A DNA stretch of 64,000 bases, from contig OU744727.1 in assembly GCA_916613615.1 (NCBI GenBank), positions 3,130,593 through 3,194,592 of the forward strand, in the 5' to 3' direction. Of the stretch, positions 10,732 to 23,968 are shown one piece after another. The notes below the pieces were generated by a model. That model was not told the origin of the DNA. It saw only the letters and a list, made by a program, of their open reading frames with translations, and searched no databases. Both the position numbers and the translations under genes were made by a program. The DNA is from Steromphala cineraria. Lineage: Eukaryota > Mollusca > Gastropoda > Trochida > Trochidae. The stretch's first letter is position 1; every line of letters begins with the position of its first letter.

Positions 10732-12160
10732 GTTTTAAACATATTTTTATTCATTAAAGAATCCGGTTCGGTAAACAAGCAAATCTTTGCTTATCTGAAT
10801 ACCTCACCGGTACAAAACATGATAAACAAAATACACAAGAACTAGACATAAGTCAAAACAAAGAAATTCAGAACATGAAAAATCTATGTTACAAAACTAG
10901 GTGACATTTTGCCAGCAGTTGCTTTTCCAGCAGATATCTCCATTTTATGATGTTTTATCAAATCGCTTGCTCTTGCAGATAAAATGATGTAAAGACTTTA
11001 TGATATTTTAATTTTCTTCGTTACTATTAGGGGGTATCCCGTACAACACAGTATCGAGGCTGTGGCCATAAACGTAGAAGTAAGCATTATTTCTTATATC
11101 TGTATAGCGCTTACATATGAATAAATAATGAATTACGTCTTCTTTTGCATATCCACAGGCGCATTCTGTGTTAGTGAATATATATCTATTAACTTTATCT
11201 GCGTTTAGATCACTGCAACCAAGTTTTAGGCGGCTGTGAACAATCTGACAGAATCTGCTGCCGTAATTTAAATCTAGATAATTAACTGTTTGAACTCTGG
11301 TCAAAAGCGATTTGAATTCACCGATGGTGTTGGCATTTGTGACGTGATCAGGTAACGAATTCCACATTTTAATTGTGTCTGATAAGAACGATTTGTCATA
11401 AAGGTTTGTCCTACAGTTTATAGTTTTTATCTTAGAGCTATTTCTCAGGTTGTATTGACTATTTGCAGAGACATTTTGTGGAACTAAGTCGCATAAGTAA
11501 TCAGGGGCGAGGTGTTTGTACATTTTGTAAAAATTGATCAGCTTGATATTGCGCCTTCTTTCAATTAAAGGTTTAAAATTAGTTTCAATGTATAATTTTT
11601 CATGGCTTGTGCCTCGAACTGCACCGCATATGGTATGAAGCGCATCTAAATGTAGTCTTTCAAGGAGAAGATTTTGATCATGTGTACTGTTGTCCCAAAT
11701 GTGACAACAATAGTCAAAAATCGGCATCACATATGATTTATACATTGTTTCAAGCGTTTTTCTTGAAAGACGATATGTGAAACTTCGCAGACAGTTGATC
11801 ATCGTACTTACTTTGTCAACAATTTCATCAATTTGACTTTTCCAAGAACAATTACTCTGAAGAGTTATGCCAAGATGTTTATGGTTTTGAACTTCTTGTA
11901 TCGGAGTCTGATTAATGTACAAGGTTGGAATATGATTACTTTTATGCTTAGTAGAAAAGTTTACAGTTTCTGTTTTCTGAGGATTAAAATTAACCTGCCA
12001 CTTTTTCGCCCAGGTTGATATTCGGTTTAAATCATCATTAAGGCAAAAGGCGGCCTCGTCGCGATCGTCTACTATAACATATATTGATGTGTCATCTGCA
12101 AAAAGACGAATATGACTTTTTATGCCATCAACTAAATCGTTGATATATATGATGAAAAGT
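10732..12160 (-). mobile_element. 5'-truncated non-LTR retrotransposon fragment (copy 1 of 3)
   Basis: About 1.43 kb inserted in the spacer between CTGTATTT and AGCAATAACC, which are contiguous (through one C) in uninterrupted units. On the minus strand an open frame of about 383 codons (about 12159 down to 11008) encodes the end of a reverse transcriptase: LLFIIYINDL, then the catalytic FADD box (about 12091-12103), the thumb region, and a C-terminal C-x-C-x8-H-x4-C zinc-like motif. The frame has no stop but lacks the front of the polymerase and any endonuclease. A 3' UTR of about 275 bp follows. It belongs to the broad Jockey/CR1/L2-type LINE group by motif style; exact clade not assigned. 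No target-site duplication is seen. Confidence 0.88.
11008..12159 (-). pseudogene. Partial LINE reverse transcriptase reading frame
   Basis: Truncated polymerase frame inside the LINE fragment. Its first codons come from the exact truncation point (LLFIIYINDL), and the open frame only enters array sequence by chance through a TTG. FADD is intact here. The palm fingers upstream of FADD, the endonuclease and ORF1 are missing, so it cannot act as a complete retrotransposon. Confidence 0.85.
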
Positions 12161-12898
12161 AGCAATAACCTTTTTTGTCACCTAGTGCAATCTATCGATG
12201 GTTTAAGTGGAGCATATGTGTAAAAGTGACTGAAACCCACATAAAATATAACCTTGTGCTGCATACAATGCCAATATGCAATCTTATAAAATTCGAACTT
12301 TTGAAAGATTTAGGTGAATTAAGATGAGATGTATAAATATTCATGTATGCGACAGGTATTAAGATATATTGATAGCCTTTACATTTAAAAATGTCACTAG
12401 TTTAACATCTATTTTTTTAACTCGTGTTACTCGTATTGTAAGTGCGTGTAAATGTAACGATTTTTTATCATTGTTATAAGGCATGTTTTTTCTGAACATT
12501 ACTGCTCTTCATACGTTTTATACATATATACTGAAAACAGTTATCAATTTATTTCCTTAATGCTTTACTTCGCCATCTCATTGGATGGTTGATTGGATTA
12601 GTTGTAAACTGGTAGGATTGTAGATGACAGTGTTAATTGATTCTTTGTTTAAGTAAATGATACACTGTGTCACATTGTGTGATAATTGATGATTTGATCA
12701 ATCATGCCCTATCAATTTGAGAACTGTCAACAGTTCTTGATGCATGACTCCTGATATGTCAATAACAATGAGATTAAGCTGTCATGTTATACCACATATA
12801 ATCACTGAGATCTAAGATACAAACCATTCACGGTTGACTCTTGGACTTGCATTAACCAGAGTAATCATTTTACAACATCATTTGCAATATTCATCAAA

Positions 12899-13489
12899 AT
12901 GGTTCGACAACGCTTTAGACCTTTAGTTGATTATGAACTCGATGAGAGTTTCAACTCCCTCACAGAAAGCATTACTGATGAGAGTTACCTGCCTTTGGTT
13001 GATTACTCAATGGATGAGAGTAGTTTCGCCATAGACGACAATAAACATCACACCAGCAACGTCCTTGATCAAACCCTTGAAAGTCTCAAATCTCATCTTG
13101 TAGCAATGAACACGACGATCAACGAGGACATGTGTTGCCGTCTCAGACGTCGTGTGCAACTGGGAGAGCAGAAGAAGATTCAGCAGAGAAGAGTTTCCTT
13201 GATTCTTGAGACCGAGAAGAACCAGGAAGAGGAGAGGAAGGTCAAGGTCATCCAGAACGTTACCAAGGTTACCAAAAGATGTTCCAAGAAGCTATCTTGT
13301 GCTCCTTTTGACTCAGACTTCTTCAGAAGATTCAGTCCAAGTCGCACGAGTCTGAGAGGACCAGCCAAAAGAAGACCTCTGAAGAAGTTGCCTTGTCCTC
13401 TGAAGTTGAGCAAGATGACTCCAAGAAGACAGTCTGCCATCGATTACCTGTTGTTCAGCGAGAGACTGTGCTTCAAACCAGCTGAGTGA
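12899..13489 (+). CDS. Array protein copy 7 (196 aa)
   Basis: Encodes the consensus protein. First copy after the LINE insertion and first with the CATATAATC promoter variant (12797-12802). AATAAA at 13622-13627. Its upstream region carries an 8-bp deletion (GTGTGATAATTGATG) and a TTGATTCTTTG variant that recur only at copy 11, about 7 kb away. Confidence 0.82.
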   Translation: MVRQRFRPLVDYELDESFNSLTESITDESYLPLVDYSMDESSFAIDDNKHHTSNVLDQTLESLKSHLVAMNTTINEDMCCRLRRRVQLGEQKKIQQRRVSLILETEKNQEEERKVKVIQNVTKVTKRCSKKLSCAPFDSDFFRRFSPSRTSLRGPAKRRPLKKLPCPLKLSKMTPRRQSAIDYLLFSERLCFKPAE

Positions 13490-14646
13490 AGCAAAACAGT
13501 TGGACCTGTTACTGTATGTTGTTATTATCATTATGTTGTTACTTCTTGCTTGCTGTTTTCCTCAGTTACGTACTGTGTGCATTAAGTGCTATCATTGATT
13601 CTGTTGTTGAGAGAATTGAGAAATAAAGATTCAGAGATGAATTTCGTACATGTTGTTTTTACAAATGTCCTTAGTTTAACATCTGTTTGTAATGAATGGT
13701 AATTAGGTATCATATTTGCTTCTTGGAGAAATAAAGGATAATAATTATTTAGGTTCGAAAAGGAGAAGCACTTTCATATATCTATTCCACTTTTCTTGAT
13801 GAGAATGTCACAGTTTTATAGAGATAGGTGTTTTCCAGAGGTATTGGCCAAGAGAAACAAACTTCATTCATTTCAACTGCATCCGTTGTAACTGCTGTAT
13901 TTCAGCAATAACCTTTTTTGACACCTAGTGCAATCTATCGATGGTTAAGTGGAGCATATGTGTAAAAGTGACTGAAACCCACATAAAATATAACCTTGTG
14001 CTGCATACAATGCCAATATGCAATCTTATAAAATTCGAACTTTTGAAAGATTTAGGTGAATTAAGATGAGATGTATAAATATTCATGTATGCGACAGGTA
14101 TTAAGATATATTGATAGCCTTTACATTTAAAAATGTCACTAGTTTAAAATCTATTTTTTTAACTCGTGTTACTCGTATTGTAAGTGCGTGTAAATGTTAC
14201 GATTTTTTATCATTGTTATAAGGCATGTTTTTTCTGAACATTACTGCTCTTCATACGTTTTATACATATATACTGAAAACAGTTATCAATTTATTTCCTT
14301 AATGCTTTACTGCGCCATCTGATTGGATGGTTGATTGGATTAGTTGTAAACTGGTAGGATTGTAGATGACAGTGTTAATTGATTGTTTGTTTAAGTAAAT
14401 GATACAGTGTGTCACATTGTGTGATAAGACTAATTGATGATTTGATCAATCATGCCCTATCAATTTGAGAACTGTCAACAGTTCTTGATGCATGACTCCT
14501 GATATGTCAATAACAATGAGATTAAGCTGTCATGTTATACCACATATAATCACTGAGATCTAAGATACAAACCATTCACGGTTGACTCTTGGACTTGCAT
14601 TAACCAGAGTAATCATTTTACAACATCATTTGCAATATTCATCAAA

Positions 14647-15237
14647 ATGGTTCGACAACGCTTTAGACCTTTAGTTGATTATGAACTCGATGAGAGTTTC
14701 AACTCCCTCACAGAAAGCATTACTGATGAGAGTTACCTGCCTTTGGTTGATTACTCAATGGATGAGAGTAGTTTCGCCATAGACGACAATAAACATCACA
14801 CCAGCAACGTCCTTGATCAAACCCTTGAAAGTCTCAAATCTCATCTTGTAGCAATGAACACGACGATCAACGAGGACATGTGTTGCCGTCTCAGACGTCG
14901 TGTGCAACTGGGAGAGCAGAAGAAGATTCAGCAGAGAAGAGTTTCCTTGATTCTTGAGACCGAGAAGAACCAGGAAGAGGAGAGGAAGGTCAAGGTCATC
15001 CAGAACGTTACCAAGGTTACCAAAAGATGTTCCAAGAAGCTATCTTGTGCTCCTTTTGACTCAGACTTCTTCAGAAGATTCAGTCCAAGTCGCACGAGTC
15101 TGAGAGGACCAGCCAAAAGAAGACCTCTGAAGAAGTTGCCTTGTCCTCTGAAGTTGAGCAAGATGACTCCAAGAAGACAGTCTGCCATCGATTACCTGTT
15201 GTTCAGCGAGAGACTGTGCTTCAAACCAGCTGAGTGA
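14647..15237 (+). CDS. Array protein copy 8 (196 aa)
   Basis: Consensus protein. TATA-like box at 14545-14550, AATAAA at 15370-15375. The spacers around copies 8-10 are nearly identical to each other. Confidence 0.82.
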   Translation: MVRQRFRPLVDYELDESFNSLTESITDESYLPLVDYSMDESSFAIDDNKHHTSNVLDQTLESLKSHLVAMNTTINEDMCCRLRRRVQLGEQKKIQQRRVSLILETEKNQEEERKVKVIQNVTKVTKRCSKKLSCAPFDSDFFRRFSPSRTSLRGPAKRRPLKKLPCPLKLSKMTPRRQSAIDYLLFSERLCFKPAE

Positions 15238-16394
15238 AGCAAAACAGTTGGACCTGTTACTGTATGTTGTTATTATCATTATGTTGTTACTTCTTGCTTG
15301 CTGTTTTCCTCAGTTACGTACTGTGTGCATTAAGTGCTATCATTGATTCTGTTGTTGAGAGAATTGAGAAATAAAGATTCAGAGATGAATTTCGTACATG
15401 TTGTTTTTACAAATGTCCTTAGTTTAACATCTGTTTGTAATGAATGGTAATTAGGTATCATATTTGCTTCTTGGAGAAATAAAGGATAATAATTATTTAG
15501 GTTCGAAAAGGAGAAGCACTTTCATATATCTATTCCACTTTTCTTGATGAGAATGTCACAGTTTTATAGAGATAGGTGTTTTCCAGAGGTATTGGCCAAG
15601 AGAAACAAACTTCATTCATTTCAACTGCATCCGTTGTAACTGCTGTATTTCAGCAATAACCTTTTTTGACACCTAGTGCAATCTATCGATGGTTAAGTGG
15701 AGCATATGTGTAAAAGTGACTGAAACCCACATAAAATATAACCTTGTGCTGCATACAATGCCAATATGCAATCTTATAAAATTCGAACTTTTGAAAGATT
15801 TAGGTGAATTAAGATGAGATGTATAAATATTCATGTATGCGACAGGTATTAAGATATATTGATAGCCTTTACATTTAAAAATGTCACTAGTTTAAAATCT
15901 ATTTTTTTAACTCGTGTTACTCGTATTGTAAGTGCGTGTAAATGTTACGATTTTTTATCATTGTTATAAGGCATGTTTTTTCTGAACATTACTGCTCTTC
16001 ATACGTTTTATACATATATACTGAAAACAGTTATCAATTTATTTCCTTAATGCTTTACTGCGCCATCTGATTGGATGGTTGATTGGATTAGTTGTAAACT
16101 GGTAGGATTGTAGATGACAGTGTTAATTGATTGTTTGTTTAAGTAAATGATACACTGTGTCACATTGTGTGATAAGACTAATTGATGATTTGATCAATCA
16201 TGCCCTATCAATTTGAGAACTGTCAACAGTTCTTGATGCATGACTCCTGATATGTCAATAACAATGAGATTAAGCTGTCATGTTATACCACATATAATCA
16301 CTGAGATCTAAGATACAAACCATTCACGGTTGACTCTTGGACTTGCATTAACCAGAGTAATCATTTTACAACATCATTTGCAATATTCATCAAA

Positions 16395-16985
16395 ATGGTT
16401 CGACAACGCTTTAGACCTTTAGTTGATTATGAACTCGATGAGAGTTTCAACTCCCTCACAGAAAGCATTACTGATGAGAGTTACCTGCCTTTGGTTGATT
16501 ACTCAATGGATGAGAGTAGTTTCGCCATAGACGACAATAAACATCACACCAGCAACGTCCTTGATCAAACCCTTGAAAGTCTCAAATCTCATCTTGTAGC
16601 AATGAACACGACGATCAACGAGGACATGTGTTGCCGTCTCAGACGTCGTGTGCAACTGGGAGAGCAGAAGAAGATTCAGCAGAGAAGAGTTTCCTTGATT
16701 CTTGAGACCGAGAAGAACCAGGAAGAGGAGAGGAAGGTCAAGGTCATCCAGAACGTTACCAAGGTTACCAAAAGATGTTCCAAGAAGCTATCTTGTGCTC
16801 CTTTTGACTCAGACTTCTTCAGAAGATTCAGTCCAAGTCGCACGAGTCTGAGAGGACCAGCCAAAAGAAGACCTCTGAAGAAGTTGCCTTGTCCTCTGAA
16901 GTTGAGCAAGATGACTCCAAAAAGACAGTCTGCCATCGATTACCTGTTGTTCAGCGAGAGACTGTGCTTCAAACCAGCTGAGTGA
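16395..16985 (+). CDS. Array protein copy 9 (196 aa)
   Basis: Intact copy carrying R176K in the TPRRQS segment, shared only with copy 10. The change keeps a basic residue, so both the T174-P-x-R and the basophilic S179 patterns survive. TATA-like box at 16293-16298, AATAAA at 17118-17123. Confidence 0.82.
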   Translation: MVRQRFRPLVDYELDESFNSLTESITDESYLPLVDYSMDESSFAIDDNKHHTSNVLDQTLESLKSHLVAMNTTINEDMCCRLRRRVQLGEQKKIQQRRVSLILETEKNQEEERKVKVIQNVTKVTKRCSKKLSCAPFDSDFFRRFSPSRTSLRGPAKRRPLKKLPCPLKLSKMTPKRQSAIDYLLFSERLCFKPAE

Positions 16986-18142
16986 AGCAAAACAGTTGGA
17001 CCTGTTACTGTATGTTGTTATTATCATTATGTTGTTACTTCTTGCTTGCTGTTTTCCTCAGTTACGTACTGTGTGCATTAAGTGCTATCATTGATTCTGT
17101 TGTTGAGAGAATTGAGAAATAAAGATTCAGAGATGAATTTCGTACATGTTGTTTTTACAAATGTCCTTAGTTTAACATCTGTTTGTAATGAATGGTAATT
17201 AGGTATCATATTTGCTTCTTGGAGAAATAAAGGATAATAATTATTTAGGTTCGAAAAGGAGAAGCACTTTCATATATCTATTCCACTTTTCTTGATGAGA
17301 ATGTCACAGTTTTATAGAGATAGGTGTTTTCCAGAGGTATTGGCCAAGAGAAACAAACTTCATTCATTTCAACTGCATCCGTTGTAACTGCTGTATTTCA
17401 GCAATAACCTTTTTTGACACCTAGTGCAATCTATCGATGGTTAAGTGGAGCATATGTGTAAAAGTGACTGAAACCCACATAAAATATAACCTTGTGCTGC
17501 ATACAATGCCAATATGCAATCTTATAAAATTCGAACTTTTGAAAGATTTAGGTGAATTAAGATGAGATGTATAAATATTCATGTATGCGACAGGTATTAA
17601 GATATATTGATAGCCTTTACATTTAAAAATGTCACTAGTTTAAAATCTATTTTTTTAACTCGTGTTACTCGTATTGTAAGTGCGTGTAAATGTTACGATT
17701 TTTTATCATTGTTATAAGGCATGTTTTTTCTGAACATTACTGCTCTTCATACGTTTTATACATATATACTGAAAACAGTTATCAATTTATTTCCTTAATG
17801 CTTTACTGCGCCATCTGATTGGATGGTTGATTGGATTAGTTGTAAACTGGTAGGATTGTAGATGACAGTGTTAATTGATTGTTTGTTTAAGTAAATGATA
17901 CACTGTGTCACATTGTGTGATAAGACTAATTGATGATTTGATCAATCATGCCCTATCAATTTGAGAACTGTCAACAGTTCTTGATGCATGACTCCTGATA
18001 TGTCAATAACAATGAGATTAAGCTGTCATGTTATACCACATATAATCACTGAGATCTAAGATACAAACCATTCACGGTTGACTCTTGGACTTGCATTAAC
18101 CAGAGTAATCATTTTACAACATCATTTGCAATATTCATCAAA

Positions 18143-18733
18143 ATGGTTCGACAACGCTTTAGACCTTTAGTTGATTATGAACTCGATGAGAGTTTCAACT
18201 CCCTCACAGAAAGCATTACTGATGAGAGTTACCTGCCTTTGGTTGATTACTCAATGGATGAGAGTAGTTTCGCCATAGACGACAATAAACATCACACCAG
18301 CAACGTCCTTGATCAAACCCTTGAAAGTCTCAAATCTCATCTTGTAGCAATGAACACGACGATCAACGAGGACATGTGTTGCCGTCTCAGACGTCGTGTG
18401 CAACTGGGAGAGCAGAAGAAGATTCAGCAGAGAAGAGTTTCCTTGATTCTTGAGACCGAGAAGAACCAGGAAGAGGAGAGGAAGGTCAAGGTCATCCAGA
18501 ACGTTACCAAGGTTACCAAAAGATGTTCCAAGAAGCTATCTTGTGCTCCTTTTGACTCAGACTTCTTCAGAAGATTCAGTCCAAGTCGCACGAGTCTGAG
18601 AGGACCAGCCAAAAGAAGACCTCTGAAGAAGTTGCCTTGTCCTCTGAAGTTGAGCAAGATGACTCCAAAAAGACAGTCTGCCATCGATTACCTGTTGTTC
18701 AGCGAGAGACTGTGCTTCAAACCAGCTGAGTGA
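18143..18733 (+). CDS. Array protein copy 10 (196 aa)
   Basis: Intact copy with R176K as in copy 9, indicating recent duplication or conversion between the two. TATA-like box at 18041-18046, AATAAA at 18866-18871. The following spacer has a single-base deletion (ATTATTAGGTTCG) shared with the spacer after copy 13. Confidence 0.82.
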   Translation: MVRQRFRPLVDYELDESFNSLTESITDESYLPLVDYSMDESSFAIDDNKHHTSNVLDQTLESLKSHLVAMNTTINEDMCCRLRRRVQLGEQKKIQQRRVSLILETEKNQEEERKVKVIQNVTKVTKRCSKKLSCAPFDSDFFRRFSPSRTSLRGPAKRRPLKKLPCPLKLSKMTPKRQSAIDYLLFSERLCFKPAE

Positions 18734-19890
18734 AGCAAAACAGTTGGACCTGTTACTGTATGTTGTTATTATCATTATGTTGTTACTTCTTGCTTGCTGT
18801 TTTCCTCAGTTACGTACTGTGTGCATTAAGTGCTATCATTGATTCTGTTGTTGAGAGAATTGAGAAATAAAGATTCAGAGATGAATTTCGTACATGTTGT
18901 TTTTACAAATGTCCTTAGTTTAACATCTGTTTGTAATGAATGATAATTAGGTATCATATTTGCTTCTTGGAGAAATAAAGGATAATAATTATTAGGTTCG
19001 AAAAGGAGAAGCACTTTCATATATCTATTCCACTTTTCTTGATGAGAATATCACAGTTTTATAGAGATAGGTGTTTTCCAGAGGTATTGGCCAAGAGAAA
19101 CAAACTTCATTCATTTCAACTGCATCCGTTGTAACTGCTGTATTTCAGCAATAACCTTTTTTGACACCTAGTGCAATCTATCGATGGTTAAGTGGAGCAT
19201 ATGTGTAAAAGTGACTGAAACCCACATAAAATATAACCTTGTGCTGCATACAATGCCAATATGCAATCTTATAAAATTCGAACTTTTGAAAGATTTACAT
19301 GTAGGTGAATTAAGATGAGATGTATAAATATTCATGTATGCGACAGGTATTAAGATATATTGATAGCCTTTACATTTAAAAATGTCACTAGTTTAAAATC
19401 TATTTTTTTAACTCGTGTTACTCGTATTGTAAGTGCGTGTAAATGTTACGATTTTTTTATCATTGTTATAAGGCATGTTTTTTCTGAACATTACTGCTCT
19501 TCATACGTTTTATACATATATACTGAAAACAGTTATCAATTTATTTCCTTAATGCTTTACTGCGCCATCTGATTGGATGGTTGATTGGATTAGTTGTAAA
19601 CTGGTAGGATTGTAGATGACAGTGTTAATTGATTCTTTGTTTAAGTAAATGATACACTGTGTCACATTGTGTGATAATTGATGATTTGATCAATCATGCC
19701 CTATCAATTTGAGAACTGTCAACAGTTCTTGATGCATGACTCCTGATATGTCAATAACAATGAGATTAAGCTGTCATGTTATACCACATATAATCACTGA
19801 GATCTAAGATACAAACCATTCACGGTTGACTCTTGGACTTGCATTAACCAGAGTAATCATTTTACAACATCATTTGCAATATTCATCAAA

Positions 19891-20481
19891 ATGGTTCGAC
19901 AACGCTTTAGACCTTTAGTTGATTATGAACTCGATGAGAGTTTCAACTCCCTCACAGAAAGCATTACTGATGAGAGTTACCTGCCTTTGGTTGATTACTC
20001 AATGGATGAGAGTAGTTTCGCCATAGACGACAATAAACATCACACCAGCAACGTCCTTGATCAAACCCTTGAAAGTCTCAAATCTCATCTTGTAGCAATG
20101 AACACGACGATCAACGAGGACATGTGTTGCCGTCTCAGACGTCGTGTGCAACTGGGAGAGCAGAAGAAGATTCAGCAGAGAAGAGTTTCCTTGATTCTTG
20201 AGACCGAGAAGAACCAGGAAGAGGAGAGGAAGGTCAAGGTCATCCAGAACGTTACCAAGGTTACCAAAAGATGTTCCAAGAAGCTATCTTGTGCTCCTTT
20301 TGACTCAGACTTCTTCAGAAGATTCAGTCCAAGTCGCACGAGTCTGAGAGGACCAGCCAAAAGAAGACCTCTAAAGAAGTTGCCTTGTCCTCTGAAGTTG
20401 AGCAAGATGACTCCAAGAAGACAGTCTGCCATCGATTACCTGTTGTTCAGCGAGAGACTGTGCTTCAAACCAGCTGAGTGA
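19891..20481 (+). CDS. Array protein copy 11 (196 aa)
   Basis: Consensus protein. TATA-like box at 19789-19794, AATAAA at 20614-20619. The upstream spacer is a mosaic: an ACATGT hexamer insertion near 19297-19302, plus the 8-bp deletion seen at copy 7. Confidence 0.82.
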   Translation: MVRQRFRPLVDYELDESFNSLTESITDESYLPLVDYSMDESSFAIDDNKHHTSNVLDQTLESLKSHLVAMNTTINEDMCCRLRRRVQLGEQKKIQQRRVSLILETEKNQEEERKVKVIQNVTKVTKRCSKKLSCAPFDSDFFRRFSPSRTSLRGPAKRRPLKKLPCPLKLSKMTPRRQSAIDYLLFSERLCFKPAE

Positions 20482-21638
20482 AGCAAAACAGTTGGACCTG
20501 TTGCTGTATGTTGTTATTATCATTATGTTGTTACTTCTTGCTTGCTGTTTTCCTCAGTTACGTACTGTGTGCATTAAGTGCTATCATTGATTCTGTTGTT
20601 GAGAGAATTGAGAAATAAAGATTCAGAGATGAATTTCGTACATGTTGTTTTTACAAATGTCCTTAGTTTAACATCTGTTTGTAATGAATGATAATTAGGT
20701 ATCATATTTGCTTCTTGGAGAAATAAAGGATAATAATTATTTAGGTTCGAAAAGGAGAAGCACTTTCATATATCTATTCCACTTTTCTTGATGAGAATGT
20801 CACAGTTTTATAGAGATAGGTGTTTACTAGAGGTATTGGCCAAGAGAAACAAACTTCATTCATTTCAACTGCATCCGTTGTAACTGCTGTATTTCAGCAA
20901 TAACCTTTTTTGACACCTAGTGCAATCTATCGATGGTTAAGTGGAGCATATGTGTAAAAGTGACTGAAACCCACATAAAATATAACCTTGTGCTGCATAC
21001 AATGCCAATATGCAATCTTATAAAATTCGAACTTTTGAAAGATTTAGGTGAATTAAGATGAGATGTATAAATATTCATGTATGCGACAGGTATTAAGATA
21101 TATTGATAGCCTTTACATTTAAAAATGTCACTAGTTTAAAATCTATTTTTTTAACTCGTGTTACTCGTATTGTAAGTGCGTGTAAATGTTACGATTTTTT
21201 ATCATTGTTATAAGGCATGTTTTTTCTGAACATTACTGCTCTTCATACGTTTTATACATATATACTGAAAACAGTTATCAATTTATTTCCTTAATGCTTT
21301 ACTGCGCCATCTGATTGGATGGTTGATTGGATTAGTTGTAAACTGGTAGGATTGTAGATGACAGTGTTAATTGATTGTTTGTTTAAGTAAATGATACACT
21401 GTGTCACATTGTGTGATAAGACTAATTGATGATTTGATCAATCATGCCCTATCAATTTGAGAACTGTCAACAGTTCTTGATGCATGACTCCTGATATGTC
21501 AATAACAATGAGATTAAGCTGTCATGTTATACCACATATAATCACTGAGATCTAAGATACAAACCATTCACGGTTGACTCTTGGACTTGCATTAACCAGA
21601 GTAATCATTTTACAACATCATTTGCAATATTCATCAAA

Positions 21639-22229
21639 ATGGTTCGACAACGCTTTAGACCTTTAGTTGATTATGAACTCGATGAGAGTTTCAACTCCCT
21701 CACAGAAAGCATTACTGATGAGAGTTACCTGCCTTTGGTTGATTACTCAATGGATGAGAGTAGTTTCGCCATAGACGACAATAAACATCACACCAGCAAC
21801 GTCCTTGATCAAACCCTTGAAAGTCTCAAATCTCATCTTGTAGCAATGAACACGACGATCAACGAGGACATGTGTTGCCGTCTCAGACGTCGTGTGCAAC
21901 TGGGAGAGCAGAAGAAGATTCAGCAGAGAAGAGTTTCCTTGATTCTTGAGACCGAGAAGAACCAGGAAGAGGAGAGGAAGGTCAAGGTGATCCAGAACGT
22001 TACCAAGGTTACCAAAAGATGTTCCAAGAAGCTATCTTGTGCTCCTTTTGACTCAGACTTCTTCAGAAGATTCAGTCCAAGTCGCACGAGTCTGAGAGGA
22101 CCAGCCAAAAGAAGACCTCTGAAGAAGTTGCCTTGTCCTCTGAAGTTGAGCAAGATGACTCCAAGAAGACAGTCTGCCATCGATTACCTGTTGTTCAGCG
22201 AGAGACTGTGCTTCAAACCAGCTGAGTGA
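21639..22229 (+). CDS. Array protein copy 12 (196 aa)
   Basis: Consensus protein; first copy with the synonymous GTCATC to GTGATC change at codons 117-118, which then runs through copies 13-15. TATA-like box at 21537-21542, AATAAA at 22362-22367. The next spacer is 9 bp short (6 bp lost near 22746 and 3 T near 22890). Confidence 0.82.
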   Translation: MVRQRFRPLVDYELDESFNSLTESITDESYLPLVDYSMDESSFAIDDNKHHTSNVLDQTLESLKSHLVAMNTTINEDMCCRLRRRVQLGEQKKIQQRRVSLILETEKNQEEERKVKVIQNVTKVTKRCSKKLSCAPFDSDFFRRFSPSRTSLRGPAKRRPLKKLPCPLKLSKMTPRRQSAIDYLLFSERLCFKPAE

Positions 22230-23377
22230 AGCAAAACAGTTGGACCTGTTACTGTATGTTGTTATTATCATTATGTTGTTACTTCTTGCTTGCTGTTTTC
22301 CTCAGTTACGTACTGTGTGCATTAAGTGCTATCATTGATTCTGTTGTTGAGAGAATTGAGAAATAAAGATTCAGAGATGAATTTCGTACATGTTGTTTTT
22401 ACAAATGTCCTTAGTTTAACATCTGTTTGTAATGAATGATAATTAGGTATCATATTTGCTTCTTGGAGAAATAAAGGATAATAATTATTTAGGTTCGAAA
22501 AGGAGAAGCACTTTCATATATCTATTCCACTTTTCTTGATGAGAATGTCACAGTTTTATAGAGATAGGTGTTTTCCAGAGGTATTGGCCAAGAGAAACAA
22601 ACTTCATTCATTTCAACTGCATCCGTTGTAACTGCTGTATTTCAGCAATAACCTTTTTTGACACCTAGTGCAATCTATCGATGGTTAAGTGGAGCATATG
22701 TGTAAAAGTGACTGAAACCCACATAAAATATAACCTTGTGCTGCATCCAATATGCAATCTTATAAAATTCGAACTTTTGAAAGATTTAGGTGAATTAAGA
22801 TGAGATGTATAAATATTCATGTATGCGACAGGTATTAAGATATATTGATAGCCTTTACATTTAAAAATGTCACTAGTTTAAAATCTATTTTAACTCGTGT
22901 TACTCGTATTGTAAGTGCGTGTAAATGTTACGATTTTTTATCATTGTTATAAGGCATGTTTTTTCTGAACATTACTGCTCTTCATACGTTTTATACATAT
23001 ATACTGAAAACAGTTATCAATTTATTTCCTTAATGCTTTACTGCGCCATCTGATTGGATGGTTGATTGGATTAGTTGTAAACTGGTAGGATTGTAGATGA
23101 CAGTGTTAATTGATTGTTTGTTTAAGTAAATGATACACTGTGTCACATTGTGTGATAAGACTAATTGATGATTTGATCAATCATGCCCTATCAATTTGAG
23201 AACTGTCAACAGTTCTTGATGCATGACTCCTGATATGTCAATAACAATGAGATTAAGCTGTCATGTTATACCACATATAATCACTGAGATCTAAGATACA
23301 AACCATTCACGGTTGACTCTTGGACTTGCATTAACCAGAGTAATCATTTTACAACATCATTTGCAATATTCATCAAA

Positions 23378-23968
23378 ATGGTTCGACAACGCTTTAGACC
23401 TTTAGTTGATTATGAACTCGATGAGAGTTTCAACTCCCTCACAGAAAGCATTACTGATGAGAGTTACCTGCCTTTGGTTGATTACTCAATGGATGAGAGT
23501 AGTTTCGCCATAGACGACAATAAACATCACACCAGCAACGTCCTTGATCAAACCCTTGAAAGTCTCAAATCTCATCTTGTAGCAATGAACACGACGATCA
23601 ACGAGGACATGTGTTGCCGTCTCAGACGTCGTGTGCAACTGGGAGAGCAGAAGAAGATTCAGCAGAGAAGAGTTTCCTTGATTCTTGAGACCGAGAAGAA
23701 CCAGGAAGAGGAGAGGAAGGTCAAGGTGATCCAGAACGTTACCAAGGTTACCAAAAGATGTTCCAAGAAGCTATCTTGTGCTCCTTTTGACTCAGACTTC
23801 TTCAGAAGATTCAGTCCAAGTCGCACGAGTCTGAGAGGACCAGCCAAAAGAAAACCTCTGAAGAAGTTGCCTTGTCCTCTGAAGTTGAGCAAGATGACTC
23901 CAAGAAGACAGTCTGCCATCGATTACCTGTTGTTCAGCGAGAGACTGTGCTTCAAACCAGCTGAGTGA
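23378..23968 (+). CDS. Array protein copy 13 (196 aa)
   Basis: Intact copy with private R159K in the basic KRRPLKK patch, a conservative change. TATA-like box at 23276-23281, AATAAA at 24101-24106. The spacer that follows carries the second LINE fragment. Confidence 0.82.
   Translation: MVRQRFRPLVDYELDESFNSLTESITDESYLPLVDYSMDESSFAIDDNKHHTSNVLDQTLESLKSHLVAMNTTINEDMCCRLRRRVQLGEQKKIQQRRVSLILETEKNQEEERKVKVIQNVTKVTKRCSKKLSCAPFDSDFFRRFSPSRTSLRGPAKRKPLKKLPCPLKLSKMTPRRQSAIDYLLFSERLCFKPAE

Noticed and set aside
11008..12165. 385-codon minus-strand frame as a host gene
   Set aside because: It is the end of a LINE polymerase, truncated at the insertion boundary; the first codon is array spacer sequence.
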